A stretch of 64,000 nt of DNA from contig NZ_WTYQ01000001.1 of the NCBI RefSeq assembly GCF_009828105.1, positions 62,001 to 126,000 on the forward strand, read 5' to 3'. A program made the translations under genes and the position numbers. The notes beneath the pieces were generated by a model. The model searched no databases and was not told the origin of the DNA. It saw nothing but the letters and a program-made list of their open reading frames with translations. The DNA is from Altericroceibacterium indicum (GTDB taxonomy: Bacteria > Pseudomonadota > Alphaproteobacteria > Sphingomonadales > Sphingomonadaceae). Positions 17,828 through 26,241 of this stretch are shown here, one piece after another. Position 1 is the stretch's first letter. Every line of letters starts with the position of its first letter.

Positions 17828-18097
17828 ATGGCACATAAAAAAGCAGGCGGTTCATCCCGCAACGGTCGCGACTCAGCAGGCCGTCGCCTCGGTGTTAAGA
17901 AGTTCGGCGGTCAGGAAGTGATCGGCGGCAACATCATTATCCGTCAACGCGGTACACGTGTGTATCCCGGCGTGAATGTTGGCATCGGCAAAGACCACAC
18001 ACTTTTTGCGCTCGCGGAAGGCCGTGTGCGTTTCCACAGCGGCAAACAAGGCCGTAAATACGTGTCTGTGGACATGATGGCGCAAGCCGCCGAATAA
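17828..18097 (+). CDS. rpmA: 50S ribosomal protein L27
   Basis: L27 sits near the peptidyl transferase centre. The 89-residue protein begins [16 protein letters not shown], the conserved N-terminus reaching towards the P-site tRNA, and has [10 protein letters not shown] and [13 protein letters not shown]. The order rplU-rpmA is universal, and an intrinsic terminator follows. Confidence 0.98.
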   Translation: MAHKKAGGSSRNGRDSAGRRLGVKKFGGQEVIGGNIIIRQRGTRVYPGVNVGIGKDHTLFALAEGRVRFHSGKQGRKYVSVDMMAQAAE

Positions 18098-18161
18098 TCG
18101 GATGATTCACATACAGGGTCATCCAACGGGATGGCCCCGCCAGAGGTAGATCTGGCCAAGA

Positions 18162-18192
18162 GGGAGATGGGGCCAAACCGTCTCCCTTTTTT
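18162..18192 (+). terminator. Intrinsic terminator after rpmA
   Basis: A nine-pair stem, GGGAGATGG (18162-18170) with CCGTCTCCC (18178-18186, one G-T pair), a seven-base loop and TTTTTT (18187-18192). It ends the rplU-rpmA transcript. Confidence 0.85.
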
Positions 18193-18297
18193 ATGTCTCC
18201 CTCCGACGTATCGCGGCAATCGTGCCCGATGCGAAATAACCCTGTCACGAAAGCCCTTTAGCGGGGCGGTGTGAGGGGTTGAAGGAGGCGAAGCGCG

Positions 18298-18867
18298 ATG
18301 TTCACTCGCACTGACAGATTATTCCTGAGGCCCGTCTTTGAAGAAGACTGGCGGTCAATTCATGATGGCTTGAGCGATCCGCAGGTTGTGCGGATGTTGA
18401 GCAATGCACCCTGGCCCTATCAGGCTGAGCACGCGCGCGAATTTGTGAAGCGCCCGCAGGACCCGTTCTTCCCGCGCTTTGCGATTACGCTGCCGGATGA
18501 AAAGGGCGCGCCGCTGATTGGCCATGTTGCGCTGACATTGCATGAAGATGGCCCGGAAATCGGCTATTGGATACGGCGTGATCGCTGGGGGCAGGGCTAC
18601 GCCAGCGAAGCAGGCGAAGGTCTACTCAACGTCGCCAGAATGCTGGGCCACAAGCAGGTTTATGGCGGGCATTATCTGGACAACCCGGCCTCTGGCCGTG
18701 TGCTTCAGCGGTTGGGCTTTCAGCGCACCGGCGTGTTGCGCAAGCTGGCGAGCAAGGGGCGTGGCGGTGAAGCGGCCCCTGCCTATCGCTATGTCCGCAC
18801 TCTCAATCCAACCGGGGCACCGGAAGATTTTCCGGATGCATCTGACTCCCAAATGCGCGCAGCGTGA
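18298..18867 (+). CDS. GNAT family N-acetyltransferase (RimJ/RimL-like)
   Basis: The 189-residue protein has the layout of the RimJ/RimL branch of acetyl-CoA-dependent transferases: LFLRPVFEEDWRSIHDGLSD at the start, ALTLHEDGPEIGYWIRRDRWGQGYASEAGEGLLN as the acetyl-CoA-binding core (consensus Q/R-x-x-G-x-G/A appears as RWGQGYA), and NPASGRVLQRLGFQRTG as the typical C-terminal motif. The substrate, often the N-terminus of a ribosomal protein, cannot be told. A good AAGGAGG site precedes the ATG. It stands alone after the ribosomal operon terminator. Confidence 0.88.
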   Translation: MFTRTDRLFLRPVFEEDWRSIHDGLSDPQVVRMLSNAPWPYQAEHAREFVKRPQDPFFPRFAITLPDEKGAPLIGHVALTLHEDGPEIGYWIRRDRWGQGYASEAGEGLLNVARMLGHKQVYGGHYLDNPASGRVLQRLGFQRTGVLRKLASKGRGGEAAPAYRYVRTLNPTGAPEDFPDASDSQMRAA

Positions 18868-18880
18868 AAAGTCTGAGATA

Positions 18881-18919
18881 GCAGGAACCCCACCTTACCT
18901 CCGGGCATGGGGTTCCTGC
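18881..18919 (+). other. Perfect 11-base inverted repeat after the acetyltransferase gene
   Basis: GCAGGAACCCC (18881-18891) pairs with GGGGTTCCTGC (18909-18919) around a 17-base loop, 14 bases after the stop codon. There is no T run on either side, so it is at best an atypical terminator or a stabilising 3' hairpin. Confidence 0.5.
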
Positions 18920-19035
18920 CAAGAATGGCGTATTTAGAAATGCTTGCGGCAGGCGCGGTTTGCCCTGCAAGGCGTTGACTGCCAGAACAGAGCCCTTAAA
19001 CCTGCTCCCATGTGCAGGGGTAAAAGGGGTATCTG

Positions 19036-19656
19036 ATGCCGGAAAGAAAACGCCTGTCTTCGCAGGAAAGCCGAAAGGCAGCGTTGGAAGCCGCTCGCAC
19101 ATTGTTGATTGAAACTGGTCCGCAAAGTGTGACGCTGAAATCCGTCGCGGCGAAAGTGGACCGGACTCACGCCAATTTGTTGCATCACTTCGGCTCGGCT
19201 GCAGGCTTGCAAGTGGCATTGTCCGAATATCTGGCGGAAACAGTTTGCTCCTCCATTGCTGACAGGATGCGTGCGCGGCGCGCTGGCCTTGCCTCTGCCC
19301 GTGAAGTGGTGGACCTCACCTTCGATGCATTTGACAAACAAGGCGGCGGGCAGCTCGCAAGCTGGATGCTGCTTTCAGGCAATGAAGATGCGCTTAATCC
19401 GATTGTCGAAGCTATTCACGCGCTGATCGACGAGTTTACGCCTGTCGATGGCGAAGCATCGGAGCAAGCAGCGCGTAATCTGAAGGAAGTTACCTTGACA
19501 CTGGTGTTGATGGCTATGGGCGATGCGCTGTTGGGTAAGCAGCTTTCGTTGTCGCTCGGCCTTGATCGCAACACTGCACGGGCAAGCGCCGAAGCTCTCC
19601 TGCAACGTTCGGTTCCCGTTGAGGCGGATTCGCTGGACGACCAGCAGGCCGCCTGA
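19036..19656 (+). CDS. TetR/AcrR family transcriptional regulator
   Basis: The 206-residue protein has the N-terminal helix-turn-helix typical of TetR: RKAALEAARTLLIETGPQSVTLKSVAAKVDRTHANLLHHFGSAAGL, with the recognition helix around THANLLHHF. The C-terminal ligand and dimer domain has no recognisable specificity. It ends six bases from the convergent ygfZ gene, so its target is not obvious from neighbours; autoregulation is common in the family. Confidence 0.88.
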   Translation: MPERKRLSSQESRKAALEAARTLLIETGPQSVTLKSVAAKVDRTHANLLHHFGSAAGLQVALSEYLAETVCSSIADRMRARRAGLASAREVVDLTFDAFDKQGGGQLASWMLLSGNEDALNPIVEAIHALIDEFTPVDGEASEQAARNLKEVTLTLVLMAMGDALLGKQLSLSLGLDRNTARASAEALLQRSVPVEADSLDDQQAA

Positions 19657-19662
19657 GCGCTG

Positions 19663-20412
19663 TTATTCCGGGGCTTCCAGTGTCATCCATGTAGGCACCC
19701 ATTCCGGGGCGATGTCTGCCACATGCAGATGATCCACCGCAAAACCCGATTCAGGATAAGCCACCTTGCGGCGTTTTTCCTGTGATTGATCGAGCGGCAC
19801 TACGATCAGGCGGCGATTGACCTTCTGTCGCCAGTTCATGCGGGCCGTATTTTCCTGCCCGATATAGCAGCCCTTCTTGAAGCTGACGCCATGCAGTTCC
19901 ACCGCATTGGTTTCGAGCCACAGAATATCGCCCAATTCCTCCACGCCTTCCGATACGCCAAGGGCGAGGCGGTGGGCCTGCCATGCTGCATCGGCGGCGA
20001 TATCATGATCGGAAACTTTGGCGACCCAGCGTTCGCCCAGATCAGCGAGGCGCGGATCGGGCACACCCCCATCGCCCAGTTCTGCTTTCCAATAGACGCC
20101 CAGCGTATCGTCCCGTTCAATCGAGATTTTGCGGCGCAGGCGATAAAGAGAGAGGCGTTTCACCAGAGCATCTGCCTGTGCCGCTTCGCAATCGATCAGC
20201 AATTCGCCATGGCCTGCTGGCCAGACGATAAAATCAAACATCGCTTTGCCCTGTGCCGATAGCAATCCGGCATAGGTGGGAAGCTGACCGGTCACATCAT
20301 TGGTGACGAGGCCTTGCAGAAAGCCAGCAACATCTTCCCCCGATTCCCCTTCGGAAATATCGGTGGCGCGAAGACGGATGAGCGAGCGGGAAAACAGGCG
20401 TGAATGAGACAT
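19663..20412 (-). CDS. ygfZ: Folate-binding Fe-S cluster repair/assembly protein YgfZ (CAF17-like)
   Basis: YgfZ proteins use tetrahydrofolate to help make or repair certain 4Fe-4S enzymes. The 249-residue product carries the signature KKGCYIGQENTARM (consensus K-G-C-Y-x-G-Q-E) with the key Cys, and an early GLVTNDVTGQL, both diagnostic of the GcvT-related YgfZ/CAF17 group. The ATG at 20412 faces an empty 240-base gap before the dihydroorotase gene. Confidence 0.92.
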   Translation of the reverse strand: MSHSRLFSRSLIRLRATDISEGESGEDVAGFLQGLVTNDVTGQLPTYAGLLSAQGKAMFDFIVWPAGHGELLIDCEAAQADALVKRLSLYRLRRKISIERDDTLGVYWKAELGDGGVPDPRLADLGERWVAKVSDHDIAADAAWQAHRLALGVSEGVEELGDILWLETNAVELHGVSFKKGCYIGQENTARMNWRQKVNRRLIVVPLDQSQEKRRKVAYPESGFAVDHLHVADIAPEWVPTWMTLEAPE

Positions 20413-20652
20413 GCGACTAAAGTGGCATATGCACGTCGAGAATCAACCAGCGCCGTTTGCCCTTTGCGCATTTTCACCATTACGCTTGTTGGCTGCCGCG
20501 ATGAGAGGTCTGCCTGAGCCTCTGGGGGCACCCGCATCGAGTTTCATCCGATGCTTCGAACGCTTCCGGGATTCGCACTCTGTTGTCTCTCCTGTCTCTG
20601 TGGCATGGGATGGGGCAACTTTTGAATCTCCGAGCCGAGAGAGGCCTATCTG

Positions 20653-21975
20653 ATGACGCAATCCCCCGAACTCGTTCTTACTGGCGGCACTGTTCATACA
20701 CCTTCGGGCGCGGTGCAGGCCGATGTTGCTGTGCGCGATGGCAAGATTGTAGGGGTGGGATTCTACCCCGATGCAGGCCGAAAGATAGACTGCGCAGGGC
20801 TGGATGTGCTGCCCGGTGTGATCGACAGTCAGGTGCATTTCCGTGAGCCGGGGCTGGAACATAAAGAAGATCTCGAAACCGGTAGCCGCGCGGCGGTGAT
20901 GGGCGGAATTACCGCCGTGTTTGAAATGCCCAACACCAACCCCAACACGGACAGCGTGATGCGGGTGCATGACAAGCTTGAACGTGCGCATCACCGGATG
21001 TGGTGTGATCATGCCTTTTATGTTGGTGCAACGGCAGAGAACGCGCCGGAACTGGGCGCGCTGGAACGGATTCCGGGCACGGCCGGAGTCAAGATTTTCA
21101 TGGGCGCTTCCACTGGCAGCCTGCTGGTGGCAGAAGATAAGGAACTCGCCCGTGTGCTCGCCAATGGCCATCGCCGGGTGGCTATCCATGCCGAAGACGA
21201 AGAGCGGATGAATTCTCGCAAGGGTGAAAGGGTCAGCGGCGATCCTTCCAGCCACCCGGTGTGGCGCGATGATGAAAGCGCGATGCTGGCCACGCGCCGG
21301 ATTCTGAAGCTGGCGCGTGAAGCGCGCCGCCCGATCCATATTCTCCACGTCACCACTCCAGCAGAGTTGGCGGTTATTTCGCAGCACCGCGATGTCGCCA
21401 CTTGCGAAGTGACACCGCAGCATCTGACACTGGCCGCTGAAGATGCTTACCCGCGCCTCGGTTCCTATGCGCAGATGAACCCACCCATCCGTTCAGAAGC
21501 GCATCGCGCTGGATTGTGGGAGTGGCTGCGGGCAGGCGTGCCTGATGTCATCGGGTCTGACCATGCGCCACATACGATTGAGGAAAAGTCGAAGGAGTAT
21601 CCTGACAGCCCGAGCGGAATGCCCGGTGTGCAGACTCTGCTTCCCCTGATGCTCGATCATGTGGCCAAGGGGCATATGACGCTGGAACGGCTGATCGATA
21701 TGACCAGCTCCGGCGTACAACGGGTGTTTGGGCTTGTCGGCAAGGGCCGGATCGCGGCGGGTTATGATGCCGATTTCACTATTGTTGACCGTAAAGGCCA
21801 CTTCACCATCACTGAGGACTGGCTGCAAAGCCGCGCTGGCTGGTCGCCCTTTACTGGTATGGAGCTGGAAGGCCGCGTGATCGGCACGATCATTCGCGGA
21901 CACACGGCCATGTGGGAAGCGGAACTGGGTGAAGCTGCGCAGGGCGAAGCCCTACGCTTTGCTGGCTGCCTCTGA
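20653..21975 (+). CDS. Dihydroorotase or dihydroorotase-like amidohydrolase
   Basis: The 440-residue protein matches the long dihydroorotase group (COG0044), which interconverts carbamoyl aspartate and dihydroorotate. Visible parts are VIDSQVHFREPGLEHKEDLETGSRAA, FEMPNTNP, VKIFMGASTG (candidate carboxylated Lys), AIHAEDEERM and ILHVTTPAE (metal His), and SDHAPHTIEEK (catalytic Asp). Where most members have His-x-His, this one has Gln60-x-His62, so one ligand of the metal pair is missing. I recall the same change in other alphaproteobacterial proteins annotated as dihydroorotase, but related hydrolases should be considered. The 3' end overlaps rarD by 24 bases tail to tail. Confidence 0.8.
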   Translation: MTQSPELVLTGGTVHTPSGAVQADVAVRDGKIVGVGFYPDAGRKIDCAGLDVLPGVIDSQVHFREPGLEHKEDLETGSRAAVMGGITAVFEMPNTNPNTDSVMRVHDKLERAHHRMWCDHAFYVGATAENAPELGALERIPGTAGVKIFMGASTGSLLVAEDKELARVLANGHRRVAIHAEDEERMNSRKGERVSGDPSSHPVWRDDESAMLATRRILKLAREARRPIHILHVTTPAELAVISQHRDVATCEVTPQHLTLAAEDAYPRLGSYAQMNPPIRSEAHRAGLWEWLRAGVPDVIGSDHAPHTIEEKSKEYPDSPSGMPGVQTLLPLMLDHVAKGHMTLERLIDMTSSGVQRVFGLVGKGRIAAGYDADFTIVDRKGHFTITEDWLQSRAGWSPFTGMELEGRVIGTIIRGHTAMWEAELGEAAQGEALRFAGCL

Positions 21976-22863
21976 TGGCTTTGGGCGGCGCAGCATTTCT
22001 CGAACGAACAATGCCGCCGCCGTCCAGATCAGGGCAAAGCTGATAAGCTGGCTGACATCCATTTTTTCCCCGAACACTGTCAGACCAAGAAGGAAAATGA
22101 TGGAAGGAGGGAGAAACTGGAGAAAACCCATCAGCGAATAGGGCAGTCGCCGTGCAGCCACTGCAAAGAGCAGTAACGGAAGCGCAGTCATCGGCGCGCT
22201 CATTACGATAGCGCCGTTCAGAGCCCAATTGCTTCCCATGCTGATGCCCGGGCCAGCCGCCGCATACCAGATCAGAATGCCGAGCGCGATCGGGGCCAGC
22301 AGCAGGGTTTCCAATGCCAGCCCGACCATGGCACCAGCCGCCACGGTTTTCCGCATCAGCCCGTAAAAGGCGAAACTGGTGGCGAGTAACAGGCTGACCC
22401 ACAAATTGTTCAAAGAGCCGCCCATGAGGGCCATCACGCCAAGCGCTGCAAGGCTAGCAGCAAACCACTGCCGGCGCGTCATCCGCTCTCCGAGCACGAC
22501 ATAGGCCAGCACCATCATGACCAGTGGTAAAATGTAATAGCCGATACTGGCAGCGTAGACATGGCCGGACTGGATCGCCCAGACATAGCTCAGCCAGTTG
22601 ATGCCGATGGCAGCGGAGGTGCTTACCAGCGTGAGCACAACCTTTCGGCTGCGTAGCATGGCGCGGAATTCCGGCATCATTCCGCGAAACCACACGATGG
22701 CAAAGCAAAATGGCAGGGACATGATGATGCGCCAGGCCACAAATTCCACTGGTGGCACCGAATGAACCAGCAGCAGATATAGCGGTAACGAGCCCCAAAT
22801 GGCGTGGGCAAACAGCACACAAGCCAACGCACCACGGTCTACTGGGGGTGATTCATCTCTCAT
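21952..22863 (-). CDS. rarD: EamA family transporter RarD
   Basis: The 303-residue membrane protein has ten hydrophobic segments arranged as two EamA repeats. HAIWGSLPLYLLLVHSVPPVEFVAWRIIMSLPF at the start and INWLSYVWAIQSGHVYAASIGYYILPLVMMVLAYVVLGERM in the middle are characteristic of RarD (chloramphenicol-sensitive protein) rather than other EamA exporters. The transported compound is unknown. Convergent with the dihydroorotase gene. Confidence 0.9.
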   Translation of the reverse strand: MRDESPPVDRGALACVLFAHAIWGSLPLYLLLVHSVPPVEFVAWRIIMSLPFCFAIVWFRGMMPEFRAMLRSRKVVLTLVSTSAAIGINWLSYVWAIQSGHVYAASIGYYILPLVMMVLAYVVLGERMTRRQWFAASLAALGVMALMGGSLNNLWVSLLLATSFAFYGLMRKTVAAGAMVGLALETLLLAPIALGILIWYAAAGPGISMGSNWALNGAIVMSAPMTALPLLLFAVAARRLPYSLMGFLQFLPPSIIFLLGLTVFGEKMDVSQLISFALIWTAAALFVREMLRRPKPSEAASKA

Positions 22864-23025
22864 AACGCGCCGTTACGCTCCTCAGAGTCTCCTCACAAGT
22901 TTCGTTTCATCGCAAAACATGGCTCAGCCTGTCGTGGATTTTGAAAAAATCGGCGAAGTTGCCAAATGTTCAGGAAACCAACGTTAAGTCTTAACCGTCT
23001 TAAAGGGGATTGAAGGAGATTGATG

Positions 23026-23466
23026 ATGACTAACAGGATCAAAGCAACGATTTTCGCTCTCGCCGCTGGCGGCCTGGCGGTCAGTGCACCTGCTTCGGCT
23101 GTGGAATTCGTGCCCGCTGGCGCCAGCCATGCAGCACCAACCGAAGTGAGCTGGAATCATGGGCGGCATCATGATCGTTACGATCGTTATGATCGGTATG
23201 ATCGCCACGACCGCAGATATTCCCGTAGCCGGTATCGTGGTGACCGCGTGACGCGCAACACGCGCGTATGGCGCGGAGATGATGGCCGGTGGCGCTGCAA
23301 GAAGGAAAATGGCACGACAGGCCTCCTGATTGGTGCAGCCGTTGGCGGTCTTGCGGGGAATACTGTTGCCGGTCGTGGTGACAAAACACTCGGTGCAATT
23401 CTGGGTGCCGTTGGTGGCGGTTTGCTCGGCCGCGAAATCGATCGTTCCGACTCGCGCTGCCGCTAA
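23026..23466 (+). CDS. Glycine-zipper 2TM-domain protein with Asp-Arg-Tyr repeats
   Basis: The 146-residue product has a signal peptide (cleavage probably after ASA in LAVSAPASAVEF). Next comes a charged linker of repeated D-R-Y units, then a Cys near WRCKKENGTTG, then the glycine zipper GLLIGAAVGGLAGNTVAGRGDKTLGAILGAVGGGLLGREIDR. That zipper is typical of 17-kDa-antigen/SlyB-like envelope proteins that sit in the outer membrane. The start at 23026 is seven bases after AGGAG; another ATG lies one codon before. Function is unknown; envelope integrity is the usual guess for the family. Confidence 0.8.
   Translation: MTNRIKATIFALAAGGLAVSAPASAVEFVPAGASHAAPTEVSWNHGRHHDRYDRYDRYDRHDRRYSRSRYRGDRVTRNTRVWRGDDGRWRCKKENGTTGLLIGAAVGGLAGNTVAGRGDKTLGAILGAVGGGLLGREIDRSDSRCR
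23173..23208 (+). repeat. Four tandem 9-base units coding for D-R-Y/H
   Basis: Units GATCGTTAC, GATCGTTAT, GATCGGTAT and GATCGCCAC follow each other in frame inside the glycine-zipper gene; the wobble and second positions have drifted. Such short in-frame repeats may vary in copy number between strains. Confidence 0.8.
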
Positions 23467-23515
23467 TTGAGTAAAATCAGGGCTTTGGAGTCAGGACCTT
23501 TTGTTATAGAGGCCT

Positions 23516-23631
23516 CCAGATCACGCTGCCTCTGGGTCGCAAATTCCTGAAGAGGCGGCGTCAGGGTGCTTGCAGAGGGCGACTTCTGCAAGCACCTTGG
23601 AACCATGGTGCCAGCTTCCCAATTTGGCACG
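23516..23631. other. Intergenic segment with several hairpins
   Basis: The most striking pair is GGTGCTTGCAGA (23565-23576) with TCTGCAAGCACC (23585-23596), twelve perfect pairs around eight bases. Before it CCAGA...TCTGG, and after it GTGCCA...TGGCAC, can also pair. There is no T run and no supported gene here. It lies between the glycine-zipper gene and a lipoprotein gene on the same strand, and could be a structured leader, a 3' UTR or a small RNA. Confidence 0.4.
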
Positions 23632-23716
23632 CCGGCTTATTGCCGCTGCGGTGATGTGCATTAAGCAGTAAATTGATAATTTGTTGCTGCCATCTCGACA
23701 CAAATTGAGGTCTGCC

Positions 23717-24454
23717 ATGTCCCGCATTTCATCGATCCTTGCTTTATTGGTGATTGTGTCACCGGCTGTGCTGGCTACCGGTTGCAGCAGCAAAAGGAGT
23801 GATGGCGAAACACCCGTGGCAGAAAATGACCCCGCACTTAGCGGAGCGCTGGGGGACCAGATCACTGTTGATCCCGACCTTGTCGGGCAAAATGGTGGCA
23901 GTAATGCTGCCTCTATCCGTTCAAGCCGTGGTGCTCTTCCACCGGAAGCGCGGGGGCGTCAGGCCATTGCTCTGGCTCGTACAGATGCCTTGCAGATGGT
24001 GGGTGGGGCAAACAAGTTAAAGCAGGTTCCCGATCCTGTTGAGGTGAAAGGCACCTTGCCACTCAGTGCGACGCTCACCGCCGCAGCACGGGCCGCCGCT
24101 TCCCCGGCTGGCCAGGGTGATTGTGCATCAAAAGCTACCTATACTATGCAGTGGGCGGCCAAATTGCCGCAGACTTTCCCGGTCTATCCACGCGGGTCCG
24201 TTCAGGAAGCTGCCGGAAATGATCAGGGGGCCTGTTCGCTCAGGGTAGTCAATTTTCAGACTGCCGTACCGCTGGGTGATGTGTTGAACTTCTATTTCAC
24301 TCGTGCATCGACAGCCGGCTTTTCCGCACAGCATGTGCGCGATGGGAGCGATGATGTGCTGGGCGGGGTGAAAGGCAAGCAATCCTATGTGGTCTATGCT
24401 CGCAAGCTGGATGATGGTGCGACTGAAGTCGATCTGATCACCAGCGGGGGCTAA
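23717..24454 (+). CDS. Predicted lipoprotein of unknown function
   Basis: The product of 245 residues begins with a lipoprotein signal (ISSILALLVIVSPAVLATGCSS; Cys about residue 20). The mature part has a disordered acidic stretch and then a compact domain from about residue 135 (CASKATYTMQWAAKLPQTFPVYPRG) that holds two further Cys and a pattern VVNFQTAVPLGDVLNFYFTRASTAGF. That pattern resembles domains that bind cell-wall or membrane partners, but I do not recognise a named family. I chose the ATG at 23717 because it fits the signal peptide. The convergent ubiA gene begins six bases past the stop. Confidence 0.75.
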   Translation: MSRISSILALLVIVSPAVLATGCSSKRSDGETPVAENDPALSGALGDQITVDPDLVGQNGGSNAASIRSSRGALPPEARGRQAIALARTDALQMVGGANKLKQVPDPVEVKGTLPLSATLTAAARAAASPAGQGDCASKATYTMQWAAKLPQTFPVYPRGSVQEAAGNDQGACSLRVVNFQTAVPLGDVLNFYFTRASTAGFSAQHVRDGSDDVLGGVKGKQSYVVYARKLDDGATEVDLITSGG

Positions 24455-24459
24455 AGCGC

Positions 24460-25377
24460 TCACGCATTGCCGACAACAAAGCACCCTGCCGCCAACAACA
24501 GTCCTGCCATCCGGTTAGAACGGAAGCGAACAAGCGGATTATAGCCATCTGTGGGGTCAAGCGTTCCAGCCTGCCACAAAAGGTGCACGGCCACCGGAAG
24601 CAGCGCGAGGAGCGCCAGCCAATCGGGCCGCAGCATCCAGAAGCTGAGAGCCCAACAGGCAATCGCTGCGCCATAGAAACCAAAAATGCCCGGCTTTACC
24701 GCTTGGCCTAACCGCCTTGCGCTCGATTTAATGCCCACCAGCGCGTCATCTTCACGGTCTTGCAGCGCGTAGATCGTGTCATAACCCATGCACCAGAAGA
24801 ACGCCCCGGCATAAAGCGCGGCGATCACTGGCAGGTGGTCGGAACGGATGGCGAACCAGCCCGTGGGCGCACCCCATGTGAAAACCAGCCCCAGCCACGC
24901 TTGCGGCCACCATGTGATTCGCTTCATGAAGGGGTAGGCGGCAACCAGCGCAAGGCTGCCCAGCGCCACCGCTTGTGCGATGGGGCGCAATTGCAGCAGC
25001 ACGACCAGCCCAATAGCGCAAAGCACCAGTAACCAGACCCACGCAGCTTTCCTGCTCACCCGTCCACTGGCCACGGGCCGTTCTGCCGTGCGAGCGACTT
25101 GCCGATCAAGCTTGGCATCGACGATGTCATTGTAAACACAGCCCGCTGATCGCATCGCTACCGAACCCAGGAACATCCACGCCAGCAGCCCAAGCTGCCA
25201 GCCAGCGCCAGCCAGCCAGACGCTCCACGCACAAGGCCAGAACAACAGCCACCAGCCAATCGGTCGATCAAACCGGCCCAGCATCGCATAATCGCGCAAA
25301 GGTTGCGGCAGGCGGGCAATCAGGCCGCGATGTTCGCTATCGGGAACGATGTTTGCGGCGGGGTTGGAATGTGTCAT
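24460..25377 (-). CDS. ubiA: 4-hydroxybenzoate polyprenyltransferase
   Basis: UbiA attaches the polyprenyl tail to 4-hydroxybenzoate in ubiquinone synthesis. The 305-residue membrane protein shows RPIGWWLLFWPCAWSVWL, the first Asp motif in YNDIVDAKLDRQVARTAERP, and the second in YDTIYALQDREDDALVGIKS, both Mg/prenyl-diphosphate sites. I chose the ATG at 25377; the frame is open further upstream but that part overlaps the divergent rsmE promoter region and has no homologous look. ubiA and rsmE are divergent, 39 bases apart. Confidence 0.95.
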   Translation of the reverse strand: MTHSNPAANIVPDSEHRGLIARLPQPLRDYAMLGRFDRPIGWWLLFWPCAWSVWLAGAGWQLGLLAWMFLGSVAMRSAGCVYNDIVDAKLDRQVARTAERPVASGRVSRKAAWVWLLVLCAIGLVVLLQLRPIAQAVALGSLALVAAYPFMKRITWWPQAWLGLVFTWGAPTGWFAIRSDHLPVIAALYAGAFFWCMGYDTIYALQDREDDALVGIKSSARRLGQAVKPGIFGFYGAAIACWALSFWMLRPDWLALLALLPVAVHLLWQAGTLDPTDGYNPLVRFRSNRMAGLLLAAGCFVVGNA

Positions 25378-25416
25378 GGCTTGCCTATTAGCCGCCTCGC
25401 GCTCTAGGGGGAAGCC

Positions 25417-26166
25417 ATGCCTGCTACACCCGCCTGGCCTCCGCGCAGTGCGCCGCGCCTTTTCACCAAGGGGCCGCTCGCCCCGGATATGGATATCACG
25501 CTGGATGGGCAGGCCGCCCATTATCTGATGCGCGTCATGCGCATCAGGGAAGGCGATGCGATTATTCTTTGTGATGATGAAACGGGCGAATGGGCAGGGG
25601 AAGTCACTGCTGCTGCAAAGCGCGACTGCATCGTCCATCTAGTGCAGCATCTGCGCCCCCGCGAAGAAGTGCCCGATTTCATCCTATATGCTGCACTCCT
25701 GAAGAAAGACCGCTTTGATCTGGTGCTGGAAAAGGCGACCGAACTGGGCGTGCGCCATATTCAGCCGGTCATCACAAGGCGCTGTGTCGCTGATAAGCTG
25801 AACCATGATCGCGCGATGACGCTTATCACAGAAGCAGCTGAACAATGCGCCCGCACCGCGCTTCCGACCTTGGCAGAACCGATCAAACTGGATGCTTTGC
25901 TGCGCACATGGCCAGACAATCGGGCGCTCTATTTTGCGGATGAAATGGGCGGTGAAGCAGTTGAAAAAGTCTTTCCGCAAAATTCAGGTCCTGCCGGTCT
26001 GATTGTCGGGCCAGAAGGAGGATTCGATGATGCGGAGCGTGAGGCTATCCGCGCAATCAAGGCAACTCGCGCGATTACGCTAGGTCCGCGAATATTGCGG
26101 GGTGAGACAGCCACGATTGCCGCGATTGCTTTATGGATGGGCTTGGCAGGGGATTGGCGACAATAA
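25417..26166 (+). CDS. rsmE: 16S rRNA (uracil-1498-N3)-methyltransferase
   Basis: RsmE methylates U1498 of 16S rRNA. The 249-residue SPOUT-class protein has an N-terminal PUA-like domain (HYLMRVMRIREGDAIILCDDETGEW), then the knotted SAM site: ELGVRHIQPVITRRCV, GLIVGPEGGFDDAERE and the trefoil end ITLGPRILRGETATIAAIA. AGGGGGA lies just before the ATG. gshA follows on the same strand after 75 bases, an order often seen in alphaproteobacteria. Confidence 0.95.
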   Translation: MPATPAWPPRSAPRLFTKGPLAPDMDITLDGQAAHYLMRVMRIREGDAIILCDDETGEWAGEVTAAAKRDCIVHLVQHLRPREEVPDFILYAALLKKDRFDLVLEKATELGVRHIQPVITRRCVADKLNHDRAMTLITEAAEQCARTALPTLAEPIKLDALLRTWPDNRALYFADEMGGEAVEKVFPQNSGPAGLIVGPEGGFDDAEREAIRAIKATRAITLGPRILRGETATIAAIALWMGLAGDWRQ

Positions 26167-26241
26167 GCTTTGCGGACATAGTCAACAAAAACGGTAATTT
26201 TACGCTGGCGTGATGGGCATTTCCTATTTAACGGCCTTTGT

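Noticed and set aside
20411-20653. Open frame of 80 codons just before the dihydroorotase gene, with stop overlapping its ATG
   Set aside because: The overlap is attractive, but codon use is unlike the neighbours (CTA, AGA, AGG, CGA, TTA), its start overlaps the divergent ygfZ start codon, and the protein has no family look.
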